From a virus, in the IMG/VR virus record IMGVR_UViG_3300028925_013600, positions 1-21,062 of that record: a DNA stretch of 21,062 nt; one strand, 5' to 3'. A model generated the notes under the pieces. The model was not told the origin of the DNA. It ran no database searches and saw nothing but the letters and a program-made list of their open reading frames with translations. The position numbers and the translations under genes are program-made. This document shows, piece by piece, positions 7,902 to 15,367 of the stretch (the first letter of the stretch is position 1; the number at the start of each line of letters is the position of its first letter).

Positions 7902-8949
7902 TAAATAATACCTTTTTTAATCCACTGCATGAGAAATAATTTTTATGCAATGTATCTGCTAATTGTTTTAATTTTCCTGTTTCTACTATTGTATCATAAC
8001 GAGTCATCCATATACGAATCTCTTGCACTAATCGATCTTTATATTTAAGATATGATTCCCATGACTCTGTCCACTCACTTGGATATTTGAACTCCTCTGA
8101 GTACATTTCTGTATAACTTAACCTATCTGGTACCATTGGTATTGCGCCGGCTAATGCTCCTTCGTAACATGAAATTCCTAATGTCTCTTGAACATTTGCA
8201 GAAAATACCATTTTAGACCTTTCTAATAGATCATGATATTGTTCCTTTGTAAAATTATGTCTTTGACACATAATAAATTTATACTCCGGAAGTGCTTTTG
8301 CTAGGTCTTCAAATATCTCAGGCTGTTTCTCTGGAGCTATCCTATGAGGAAATAATATAATATCTTCTTTCTTCTTTGGCGTAAACATCGTATGAAGATA
8401 TTCCATTGGCCACCCTGTTCGGAAACATTCAATATCACCATAACCAAAATTCTCTCTAAACATCTTTAAATGGTCATCTGACGCAAACCAGTTGTAATCT
8501 ATTGCTTGAGCTAATGATTTTTCAAATGTCTTAACCCAGGTATCTTTTATAAGCCTACCTAAGAAATCATTTGGGTCATAATTGCCTGCATGCCAAAGGC
8601 CATGAATCTTAATTGGTATTTCTAACAATTGACTCATATATTTTAATTGAATGATACTTGGATTCCATGCATCAGTATAAACAAAATGATCGCCTGGCTT
8701 AACTTTGTTCTCACAAAACAATCTACTAAGCTTGACCGTTTGAGCACTCTTATAAATATTAGTACCTCCAAAGTTTAAAAATGCGCCTGGAGTCGTTGCT
8801 GCTGGAATATCTGTAGGCCCTTCTATGACCTCTATATTATACTCATTGGGGTAGCTATTTGCGCGCAGCATTTCCGGGAAATGTTTTTTCCATTGGCCAG
8901 TATATCTACTTTCTACTGCCTCTAAATCTATTATCCAAATGTTATTCAT
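7891..8949 (-). CDS. GT-B glycosyltransferase (GT4-like, QTMAN-like C-terminal half)
   Basis: A 352-residue GT-B glycosyltransferase. The N-terminal half starts with a Rossmann strand (NIWIIDLEAVESRYTGQW). The C-terminal half has ILFPHRIAPEKQPEIF, a central FSANVQETLGISCYEGALAG block with the acidic GT4 nucleotide-sugar motif, and PMVPDRLSYTEMY. From memory, these three blocks resemble the C-terminal domain of tRNA-queuosine mannosyltransferase (GTDC1/QTMAN: PHRW...KDPE, STA.HEFFGVA.LEA, a P...L.YPE segment). The acceptor is unknown; its overlap with dpdA suggests a 7-deazaguanine base in DNA. Start: a longer frame begins at 9027, but the ATG at 8949 begins at the first Rossmann strand and overlaps the upstream stop by only 8 nt. 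No strong SD is visible. Confidence 0.85.
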   Translation of the reverse strand: MNNIWIIDLEAVESRYTGQWKKHFPEMLRANSYPNEYNIEVIEGPTDIPAATTPGAFLNFGGTNIYKSAQTVKLSRLFCENKVKPGDHFVYTDAWNPSIIQLKYMSQLLEIPIKIHGLWHAGNYDPNDFLGRLIKDTWVKTFEKSLAQAIDYNWFASDDHLKMFRENFGYGDIECFRTGWPMEYLHTMFTPKKKEDIILFPHRIAPEKQPEIFEDLAKALPEYKFIMCQRHNFTKEQYHDLLERSKMVFSANVQETLGISCYEGALAGAIPMVPDRLSYTEMYSEEFKYPSEWTESWESYLKYKDRLVQEIRIWMTRYDTIVETGKLKQLADTLHKNYFSCSGLKKVLFNGK

Positions 8950-9391
8950 GTCTATCGTATTTATAATCGTCTGGTGTAACTTTTTGCATATTTTGTATAC
9001 TCGCGCAATATAAACTATATGGCGCATGTATAACTTTTATACTATCATTTTGCTTTAATAAGCCAACTTCTTCTTCTTCCAACATATACATGATATGGGT
9101 CTTAATCCTAATCATTGGAGGGATGCATTTTAACATACCAGGTGTACATTCTAAACTAATTGTTATACCTGTACTATCAATAAAACTATTCATCCAATCC
9201 CAATCTAATTTACTTTGATTTTTCATATCATTAGTAATTAATTGTTCTACTGCTCCAGAACAAAAATAGATATGAGGAACTTTCTCTAAATTAACGCCTT
9301 TTACTAATATATCAGCAATGAACAATGTTTCTACATCTGTTAATCTGCCTTCACATTCTTTTCCGTACCAATGTTTTCTAAATCCTATCAT
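8942..9391 (-). CDS. Unknown protein heading the dpdA transcript (149 aa)
   Basis: I do not recognise this 149-residue protein. It has no membrane segment or coiled coil. Visible features are WYGKECEGRLTDVE near the N-terminus, a GITISLECTPGMLKCIPP segment with Cys and Pro, a MLEEEE acidic patch, and five cysteines in all (residues 13, 44, 82, 89 and 129), too scattered for an obvious metal site. It is the first gene after the promoter at 9409-9438 and overlaps the glycosyltransferase by 8 nt, which overlaps dpdA by 11 nt. It is therefore a candidate partner in DNA modification, by context only. Confidence 0.75.
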   Translation of the reverse strand: MIGFRKHWYGKECEGRLTDVETLFIADILVKGVNLEKVPHIYFCSGAVEQLITNDMKNQSKLDWDWMNSFIDSTGITISLECTPGMLKCIPPMIRIKTHIMYMLEEEEVGLLKQNDSIKVIHAPYSLYCASIQNMQKVTPDDYKYDRHE

Positions 9392-9408
9392 TTTTTCTTA
9401 TTATCTTT

Positions 9409-9438
9409 AATATAAGTAATTTTCTGCAAACAACCTAA
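9409..9438 (-). promoter_or_regulatory. Promoter, TTAGGT-N18-TATATT
   Basis: On the minus strand TTAGGT (9433-9438) and TATATT (9409-9414) are 18 nt apart, upstream of the unknown gene that leads the glycosyltransferase/dpdA/clamp run. The -10 ends 17 nt before the ATG at 9391, giving a leader of roughly 10 nt. Confidence 0.75.
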
Positions 9439-9458
9439 TAATTCCATCTAAATGTTAA

Positions 9459-9782
9459 TTATTTTTTTAAAATATCCGTATTTGGATTGATTGTTTTATC
9501 TAATTTATGCACCACTTCCCAGACATTGTCAAAACGTCTATCAGTACTACTTTCTAATTGAACTTGATACTCATCAATTCTGTTGTGAATCTCTTGATCA
9601 CCGGTGCATCTATCTCTAGACTCATATTCAATCTGTTTATTCGCATCATTGTGTATATCGTTCATCTCTGTTCTTACAAGTTCCAGATCTACGACCCTTC
9701 TACTCAACCTTATTACAGCCGCAACCGCGTACGCTAACGCACCGACCCCAACTGTACTTAAAACTGTCATTATTGTTTCCAT
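9459..9782 (-). CDS. Small membrane-anchored coiled-coil protein (107 aa)
   Basis: One N-terminal hydrophobic helix (about residues 4-25, TVLSTVGVGALAYAVAAVI) is followed by a basic RLSRR boundary and then a charged helical tail rich in Glu, Asp, Asn and Gln (about 30-95) with heptad-like spacing, typical of a coiled coil. The protein is probably anchored in the inner membrane with a cytoplasmic helical domain; function unknown. The start is well supported: AAGGAA 6 nt upstream of the ATG at 9782. It lies 33 nt downstream of DNA polymerase, and the promoter for the next gene lies after its stop, so it appears to end the polymerase transcript. Confidence 0.75.
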   Translation of the reverse strand: METIMTVLSTVGVGALAYAVAAVIRLSRRVVDLELVRTEMNDIHNDANKQIEYESRDRCTGDQEIHNRIDEYQVQLESSTDRRFDNVWEVVHKLDKTINPNTDILKK

Positions 9783-9815
9783 ATTTTTCCTTTATTTTTA
9801 ATTGACGGAACTATT

Positions 9816-12293
9816 TTAGTTGAATGCAAAAAACTTACCTAAATTATTATTTTCGGGGATCGACCCCCATTTCATTGCACTATAAAAATCATTCAATTTA
9901 TTTGAAAATGCTGATTTGAATATTTTATTATAGTCTATATTGTCTTGGACGAACTTTTCTATTGCAGCTGGATCATCAAATCCTTTTAATGCCATTGTCT
10001 CTAAATTCATTGAATTGGGTTTAAGATATGTCCATTTAATCTTTTCGCCATTTATAACGCCACGTACTGTTTTTATTTTATGATGACGTAACATATCATT
10101 ATAATTTAATGCTGACTTAACATGGACTGGTGTGCCTTTCATTCTCACTGCAAATGGCGCATCTCCTTTCCTAGTATATTTTTTTACATTTTTGCACCCT
10201 ATAGGAAACATTACATCCATTAGTCCCAATGTCTTCATATGTTCTTTAAAGGCCAAAATCTTAGCATCCAATGTTACCTTATCAATATCATTCAACATAT
10301 CTTCTAACACCTCTGCCATAAATTTTCTGAAGGACGGCGGGAATGATGATCTCACAACATCCAAGCCTTTCACATCTAATTTTGATACGGTATGGCCCTC
10401 GACATTAATTATCCATTGGGCATATCTTTTCTTTGCAATCCATAGACCAGCCTTAGCAACATTTTCTTGCTTTATATCAAATCTATGAACATCTACATTA
10501 TGAAATCGCTTGCCGTATATATCATATGATCTATTCATAAAGTCTTGCACCTGATCTGCAATTTCAATCGTTTTATCGGCCATCCATTTTTCATCTGTTA
10601 TGTCATATTCTGGATAACGTTTTTCTATTAATGGCAATGACGAAAAGAATACAGAATCCGTATCTATATAAATATTATAGTCCTTTTTCTTGCCCAACTC
10701 CCTAGCATAGAAATTATTTCCTACATCTGCTGTAAATTTAATTAATTGCTGGCCGGTACTTGTAATTGCAACTGCATTATCTGGGTCAAAGAATCTGAAA
10801 CTTGGATTACCCAATACTCCGTAGAATGAATTTAAGAGAATTTTAGTTACTAACTGCATCCTATCAAAATATTCCGCCTTCGCCAGGTCTCCCTCCTTTT
10901 CATACTTCTTTCTTAAGTTTTTATATTCAACTCTTTCATCAAACCACTTATCCAAAATACTTGGCAGGAATCCTTTTATCTGTGTATCATATACAACGCC
11001 ATTTGCTGCAATTGAATATTTATTCTTTTCTAGATAATCTCTTAGGTCTTGACTAGTCTCCCACCCATTCCATTGATCGGAATAATGTTGCCCGGTATTC
11101 TTTACATATCCTTTAGGGTCAAAGTTATCTAATTTAGTCACTTTAGTTTCTGGGGATATGTTAAGTGTCATAATAATACTAGGATACAGTGATGTCAAGT
11201 CAAGGTCATATACCCATTTATAACGACCCGCATTCGGAGCCTTAACATATGCTCCTAACAGTTCAACGCTTTCTCCCCTAGGAGGTCTACTTGGCGAAAC
11301 AATATTCTGTCGTTTCATATATGTTAATGCTGCGCCATCTAAGTATCGAGTCGGAAATAAGAAGTCTTCATATGGAACATGGCCTTTATGACATATACTT
11401 CGAGCCAGATCCATCAATTTCATCTTTTGATCAATTTCCCATACTAGATCAACATCATTCATATTATAGTCAATGTAGCCTTGGATATCATTTTTCATTA
11501 AATCATCTAAGGTTCCTTCATACTTCATCTTACCTTTACCTAATTCTTTTTGAGATATAGCTTCTAATGAATAACTAGATTCTTGATTATAGGTAAAGTT
11601 TTTATACAATGCCATATAATCTAAACATGACACTCCGGAGATTCTATACCTGTTTCTATGTTTTAACCAAATGACATCATTAATTGGAGACAATGTCCTT
11701 GCTTGCTTCTCACCCAATATCTTCACCATTCTATTATAAATGTAAGGGATATCAAAGAAATCAATGTTCCAGCCAGTAATTAAAGTAGGTTGTATTTCAT
11801 AATACTTGAACAAGAACTTACTCAATAATGTATGTTCATCTATACACGAGGTTACTTCATATCCAGGCTTTGTCATATTATCAACAACCTGGTCCTTGTC
11901 TAGAATCCACACACACCTCTGATCACCTGCCTCATCATATATTGCAATTGAAGTGACTTCATTCTGAGCTTCTTCTGGAGTCGGATAGCCAGAAGCAATA
12001 TCTACCTCAATATCAATAAATAATGGCCTGTGGCCGGTAGATGCTTCATCTGAGTCTGTATACATATCAATCAATGTACGCATTTCCGGGTTTATATCAT
12101 TTTCATATAACCCTCTTTCTTCTTGATCTGGATTCTCTATTCTCTGAACTGTCTGTCCATCTAACGCAACTAAACTGCCATATTGCGACTTTCTATAAGC
12201 ATATGGCTTATAATTAACTGTAATATGACCTTTCTTGTCATCCCAGATATGTACCTTGTTAGTACGTTTATGATATGCTATTGCTTGATACAT
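9816..12293 (-). CDS. DNA polymerase, family B (T4 gp43-like)
   Basis: An 825-residue replicative polymerase, somewhat shorter than T4 gp43 (898). The 3'-5' exonuclease domain has ExoI FIDIEV (around residue 93), ExoII GWNIDFFDIPYI (around 176) and ExoIII YNMNDVDLV (around 278). The polymerase domain has motif A DLDLTSLYPSI (around 364), motif B KILLNSFYGVLGNPS (around 486) and motif C YIDTDSVFF (around 545), with all catalytic Asp residues. The N-terminal MYQAIAYHKRTNKVHIWDD block is typical of gp43-like enzymes. It synthesises phage DNA with the sliding clamp and loader encoded in this window. There is no intein or split, unlike some phage polymerases. The ATG lies 16 nt after the GT8 stop; no SD is visible. 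Confidence 0.97.
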   Translation of the reverse strand: MYQAIAYHKRTNKVHIWDDKKGHITVNYKPYAYRKSQYGSLVALDGQTVQRIENPDQEERGLYENDINPEMRTLIDMYTDSDEASTGHRPLFIDIEVDIASGYPTPEEAQNEVTSIAIYDEAGDQRCVWILDKDQVVDNMTKPGYEVTSCIDEHTLLSKFLFKYYEIQPTLITGWNIDFFDIPYIYNRMVKILGEKQARTLSPINDVIWLKHRNRYRISGVSCLDYMALYKNFTYNQESSYSLEAISQKELGKGKMKYEGTLDDLMKNDIQGYIDYNMNDVDLVWEIDQKMKLMDLARSICHKGHVPYEDFLFPTRYLDGAALTYMKRQNIVSPSRPPRGESVELLGAYVKAPNAGRYKWVYDLDLTSLYPSIIMTLNISPETKVTKLDNFDPKGYVKNTGQHYSDQWNGWETSQDLRDYLEKNKYSIAANGVVYDTQIKGFLPSILDKWFDERVEYKNLRKKYEKEGDLAKAEYFDRMQLVTKILLNSFYGVLGNPSFRFFDPDNAVAITSTGQQLIKFTADVGNNFYARELGKKKDYNIYIDTDSVFFSSLPLIEKRYPEYDITDEKWMADKTIEIADQVQDFMNRSYDIYGKRFHNVDVHRFDIKQENVAKAGLWIAKKRYAQWIINVEGHTVSKLDVKGLDVVRSSFPPSFRKFMAEVLEDMLNDIDKVTLDAKILAFKEHMKTLGLMDVMFPIGCKNVKKYTRKGDAPFAVRMKGTPVHVKSALNYNDMLRHHKIKTVRGVINGEKIKWTYLKPNSMNLETMALKGFDDPAAIEKFVQDNIDYNKIFKSAFSNKLNDFYSAMKWGSIPENNNLGKFFAFN

Positions 12294-12309
12294 TAAATTA
12301 ATTTTTCGA

Positions 12310-13101
12310 TTATAATTGGTTTAATTCGTTATTATATTCTTTCCATAGGTTATTAAATAAACTGCCATCTAACGAATATTGTTCATTATTCATTACCGTT
12401 TCCCACGGTTTTACCATCATTTTTCTTCCTGGGGGAGGTAACGCTCCTGACCATGATAATATACATGTGCCTGTGGGTATCTCTCCAGAGTTTGAATAAT
12501 TATATGCCCAATTATAAATTTCTGGGATATTATTATACGTGCCACCCAATACTTCATTCATAACTTGTTGATCATTTATTCTAAATACTGTATTGGTATT
12601 AGATATTTTATCTATAAATTGATCATATATATTAGGGTTATTAATTTTCCAATCTTTGCCAATAACAAATAATGATGTATTAGCGCCAAGATCTCCACCG
12701 GTGCATGCCGAAATACGATCTAACGGGGCGTCTTCAATCATATTAGAAATGTCTTTTAAACATAATAAGTCGGCATCCATATATACAACTTTATCATAAC
12801 CTTGTTGTCTAAACACTTCAAATGCCATAAAACATGCTCGATGTGTTTCATACATGACTTTGCAGTTAGAATATGCCGGTTGGATAATTTCTTCAAATTC
12901 CATATGTGGAACTATTTTTAATATTTGTTGTTTATGGACATCAGATAATTTACATACTCTTTCATTAGTTAAAAGTTTAAAGTGGTATGAGTCAAAATCT
13001 CTAAGATGTTTTTTTAACGAAAATATATGTGTTAGTCCGCCGGCGAAGAATCTATCATCAAATGCCATTGTTATTAAAATATTTTGTTTATTTTGTATCA
13101 T
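12310..13101 (-). CDS. GT-A glycosyltransferase, GT8 (glycogenin-like) type
   Basis: A 263-residue protein with the GT8 pattern: an N-terminal NILITMAFDDRFF strand and donor loop, a helix with THRACFMAFEVF, the metal-binding DxD motif in VVYMDADLLCLKDI (around residues 106-119), an NTSLFVI segment, DQQVMNEVLGG and WAYNY toward the acceptor side. It would use a UDP- or related sugar; the acceptor is unknown. It overlaps the HPRT stop by 14 nt and follows FolE/HPRT, so it is co-expressed with the deazaguanine genes. It is distinct in fold from the GT-B enzyme beside dpdA. Candidates for the acceptor include modified DNA, a phage protein or the cell surface; the sequence does not decide. Confidence 0.85.
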   Translation of the reverse strand: MIQNKQNILITMAFDDRFFAGGLTHIFSLKKHLRDFDSYHFKLLTNERVCKLSDVHKQQILKIVPHMEFEEIIQPAYSNCKVMYETHRACFMAFEVFRQQGYDKVVYMDADLLCLKDISNMIEDAPLDRISACTGGDLGANTSLFVIGKDWKINNPNIYDQFIDKISNTNTVFRINDQQVMNEVLGGTYNNIPEIYNWAYNYSNSGEIPTGTCILSWSGALPPPGRKMMVKPWETVMNNEQYSLDGSLFNNLWKEYNNELNQL

Positions 13102-13612
13102 GACCTGAATTTAGTTTGTAAATATTTCTATAATTTCTCTTTAATGAATTATCATCTAATCCATAACCTACTACCCACTCATCATCTATTTCAAAACAAA
13201 AATGATCTACCGGCGGACTATCTTTTTTACGTTTAAGCAATGTAACAACTTTTACGTCTGCCGGTTTCATATCATTTACTATTAATAGGATTTCAAACAT
13301 CGTCTTGCCGGTATCTACTATATCATCGATAATATAAACACGCTTTCCTTTACAATGAATCTCCAAATCTTTTGTAATTGTAACTCCACCCGAATTATCT
13401 TTTCCTACATATGATTTAGCTCTAATGAAATCCATTTGTACATCGATTCCCATATCCTTCATTAGATCTGCAAAAAATGCATAGCCGCCGTTAAGTACAC
13501 ATATCATAACTGGTGGTAAGGTGCTCCCAGATGCTTTGTGCTCTTCTGATATTGCATGGGCTAATGCCCTAACACGTCTTTCTATTTTATATTCTGGTAT
13601 TAAAATCTCCAT
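13088..13612 (-). CDS. hpt: Hypoxanthine-guanine phosphoribosyltransferase
   Basis: A 174-residue purine phosphoribosyltransferase of usual bacterial length. The PRPP-binding motif YIIDDIVDTGKT (93-104) with catalytic Asp is intact, the substrate-pocket region DEWVVGYGLDD (144-154) is the classic HPRT C-terminal block, and the N-terminal loop reads VLNGG where HPRTs usually have LKGG/LKGS. It joins PRPP with guanine or hypoxanthine to give GMP or IMP. The ATG overlaps the folE stop as TAATG, so the two are co-translated. Context suggests it recycles guanine, including guanine released by a DpdA exchange reaction, into the GTP used by FolE. Preference for guanine over hypoxanthine is not readable from the sequence. 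Confidence 0.93.
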   Translation of the reverse strand: MEILIPEYKIERRVRALAHAISEEHKASGSTLPPVMICVLNGGYAFFADLMKDMGIDVQMDFIRAKSYVGKDNSGGVTITKDLEIHCKGKRVYIIDDIVDTGKTMFEILLIVNDMKPADVKVVTLLKRKKDSPPVDHFCFEIDDEWVVGYGLDDNSLKRNYRNIYKLNSGHDTK

Positions 13613-14268
13613 TAGTAACCTCTTACAAATTCATAATATTCATTTCTTGTAGCTGCATCAGCTTTAAATGCGCCAGTCAATTTACTAGTCTTCATACTTG
13701 CACCGCCATGTTTAACACCTCTACATTGTACACAATTATGAGTTGCATCAATCATTACTGCTACACCTGCATTATCTTCAATAATAGTATCCATTGCATT
13801 ATGAATGGCTACAGTTAACTGTTCTTGAATAGCACCTCTACGAGCAAAATGTTCTACTAATCTATTTAATTTTGACAGCCCTATCACATGACTATCCTTA
13901 CCTGGAATATATGCTACATGGACCTTTCCCATAATAGTCTGATGATGATGTGAACACATACTAGTTAAAGGAATGCCGCCTTCAAATACCATACCATCGT
14001 ACCCATCACTAGGGAAGGTTGTTATAGTCGGCGGGGCTTCATACCGGCCGGCCCATAAATCATTTACATATGCCTTTGCAACTCTATAAGGAGTCTTATC
14101 TGAGTTAGGGTCGTTCTTCCAATCAACTTTCAGTGCATCTAAAAACTTCCCAAATGCTTGTTCGGCCGCAAAAATCATATCTAGCTTTTCTTGTTCTGTC
14201 AAAGGCCGGCCTTTTGCAACACCATTCGCAAATCCTTCCTTTACTAGTTCTAAATTTAATCCGTCCAT
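13612..14268 (-). CDS. folE: GTP cyclohydrolase I
   Basis: A 218-residue enzyme of standard FolE length. Zinc ligands C105, H108 and C179 (in MCSHHH and HNCVQC) are present, along with the conserved GKVHVAYIP, VIGLSKLNRLVEHFARR and the C-terminal RNEYYEFVR end. It converts GTP to 7,8-dihydroneopterin triphosphate, the shared first step of folate, biopterin and 7-deazaguanine synthesis. With QueD and QueE upstream in the same run, deazaguanine synthesis is the likely purpose. Start at ATG 14268, 1 nt after the groES stop; the downstream hpt gene starts in its TAATG. Confidence 0.96.
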   Translation of the reverse strand: MDGLNLELVKEGFANGVAKGRPLTEQEKLDMIFAAEQAFGKFLDALKVDWKNDPNSDKTPYRVAKAYVNDLWAGRYEAPPTITTFPSDGYDGMVFEGGIPLTSMCSHHHQTIMGKVHVAYIPGKDSHVIGLSKLNRLVEHFARRGAIQEQLTVAIHNAMDTIIEDNAGVAVMIDATHNCVQCRGVKHGGASMKTSKLTGAFKADAATRNEYYEFVRGY

Positions 14269-14269
14269 A

Positions 14270-14581
14270 TTACTTAGATATTGAAGTCATTGCTATATCC
14301 GACTCTCGGACTAACACATATGTCTCGTTTTCTAATTTAACCTCATTTCCATTCTTGCCCGATAATTTACTCACAGACGTTAACACAACATCACCTGGCT
14401 TAATTGTCATTGGAATTCTATCACCCGTCTGAGTAAATAATCCTGGTCCGGTATCTACTACATCTGCATAGCCATACGTCTCGCTCGTTGATGATAAGAT
14501 AATTCCGGTTTTAGTTTTTGTAGATACCTCTCGCGCCTTAAGCAAGAGCTGATCTCCCATTGGTTTCATTTTCATATTCAT
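14270..14581 (-). CDS. groES: Co-chaperonin GroES (Hsp10)
   Basis: A 103-residue protein, close to the usual 95-105, with the GroES pattern: MKPMGDQLLLKARE at the N-terminus, a mobile loop centred on KTKTGIIL (the GroEL-binding GGIVL-type tripeptide), DVVDTGPG and IKPGDVVLTSV in the barrel, and a TYVLVRESDI C-terminal strand. It is the lid for GroEL chambers. In T4-type phages a gp31-type lid usually works with host GroEL; here the phage also carries groEL, 10 kb downstream. It lies between queE and folE, 9 nt and 1 nt away, although it has no role in that pathway. The start is ATG 14581 with AAAGAA just upstream; further in-frame ATGs follow at codons 3 and 5. Confidence 0.92.
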   Translation of the reverse strand: MNMKMKPMGDQLLLKAREVSTKTKTGIILSSTSETYGYADVVDTGPGLFTQTGDRIPMTIKPGDVVLTSVSKLSGKNGNEVKLENETYVLVRESDIAMTSISK

Positions 14582-14590
14582 TTCTTTGTA

Positions 14591-15367
14591 TTAAACTGCT
14601 CTTTGTGTATCAAATGCAATAATGTGATCTCTACCCGTCATATTATAACCATGCTCAGCACATAAGTCAAATACTAGAGGATACATTTTAATTAATTGTT
14701 GTCTTTCGTCGCCCGCGGGCATAACATATGTCTTATTTTTAGGGATATCCATTTTTACCCTAAACGCCTCAAATTCATCTAAACACTCTTGTGTTCCATC
14801 CCATACTGGTTTGTAGTGATAATCTTTATGATAATCTAACATCTTTCGAATTGTGTCGTACTTGAGTCGATGCTTATTATGCTGCTTTACAAACCTCTCA
14901 TCAACAACCTTTCCGCCTGGCGTAGTAATGCCTACTTGAGGGACGGAGTTAGAAAACTTAGGACTAAGAGAAATAAGATCAATACGATAATCGGTCTCTA
15001 CAAAATGCGAACCTTCTGTCTCAATAGTAATAATAATACCGCGCTCATTTGCGAAATGCGTAAGTTCATTTATCAACTTTGGTTGCATTGTCGGAGAACC
15101 ACCTGTTAACATCATTTCTTTAATATGTGGGTTCTTATCATAAATGGCAATAATATCATTAAAGCAAAATGTCCCCTTTTCTGGATGTATGGAGCTATAC
15201 CAGCTATCACACCACCCGCCATCACCAAACCAGCAACGATGAGTACAGCCTGTTACTCTAATTGCTATTGTAGGCCTTCCAAATCTACTTCCTTCGCTTT
15301 GTACACACCTATATAATTCATTTATAGGTAATACTTTGTTGTAATCTTCTATTCTTTTATTCGGCAT
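14591..15367 (-). CDS. queE: 7-carboxy-7-deazaguanine synthase (QueE, radical SAM)
   Basis: A 258-residue radical SAM protein with QueE signatures: an N-terminal SEGSRFGRPTIAIRVTGC block, three cluster cysteines C41, C45 and C53, a TGGSP motif (88-92), ETEGS (116-120) and SLSPK (133-137). It converts 6-carboxytetrahydropterin to 7-carboxy-7-deazaguanine. Two departures stand out: the cysteines are spaced C-x3-C-x7-C, with a GDGG insertion, instead of C-x3-C-x2-C, and the SAM-contact motif TGGEP reads TGGSP. Both may mark a phage subfamily. The start overlaps the queD stop by 11 nt, so the two are co-translated, and groES follows 9 nt downstream. Assignment as QueE rests on motifs plus the FolE/QueD context; another radical SAM activity is a small possibility. 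Confidence 0.88.
   Translation of the reverse strand: MPNKRIEDYNKVLPINELYRCVQSEGSRFGRPTIAIRVTGCTHRCWFGDGGWCDSWYSSIHPEKGTFCFNDIIAIYDKNPHIKEMMLTGGSPTMQPKLINELTHFANERGIIITIETEGSHFVETDYRIDLISLSPKFSNSVPQVGITTPGGKVVDERFVKQHNKHRLKYDTIRKMLDYHKDYHYKPVWDGTQECLDEFEAFRVKMDIPKNKTYVMPAGDERQQLIKMYPLVFDLCAEHGYNMTGRDHIIAFDTQRAV

Noticed and set aside
8950-9027. Longer glycosyltransferase starting at 9027
   Set aside because: The extra 26 residues overlap the upstream gene by 86 nt and precede the first Rossmann strand; the start at 8949 gives an overlap of 8 nt, as elsewhere in the window.
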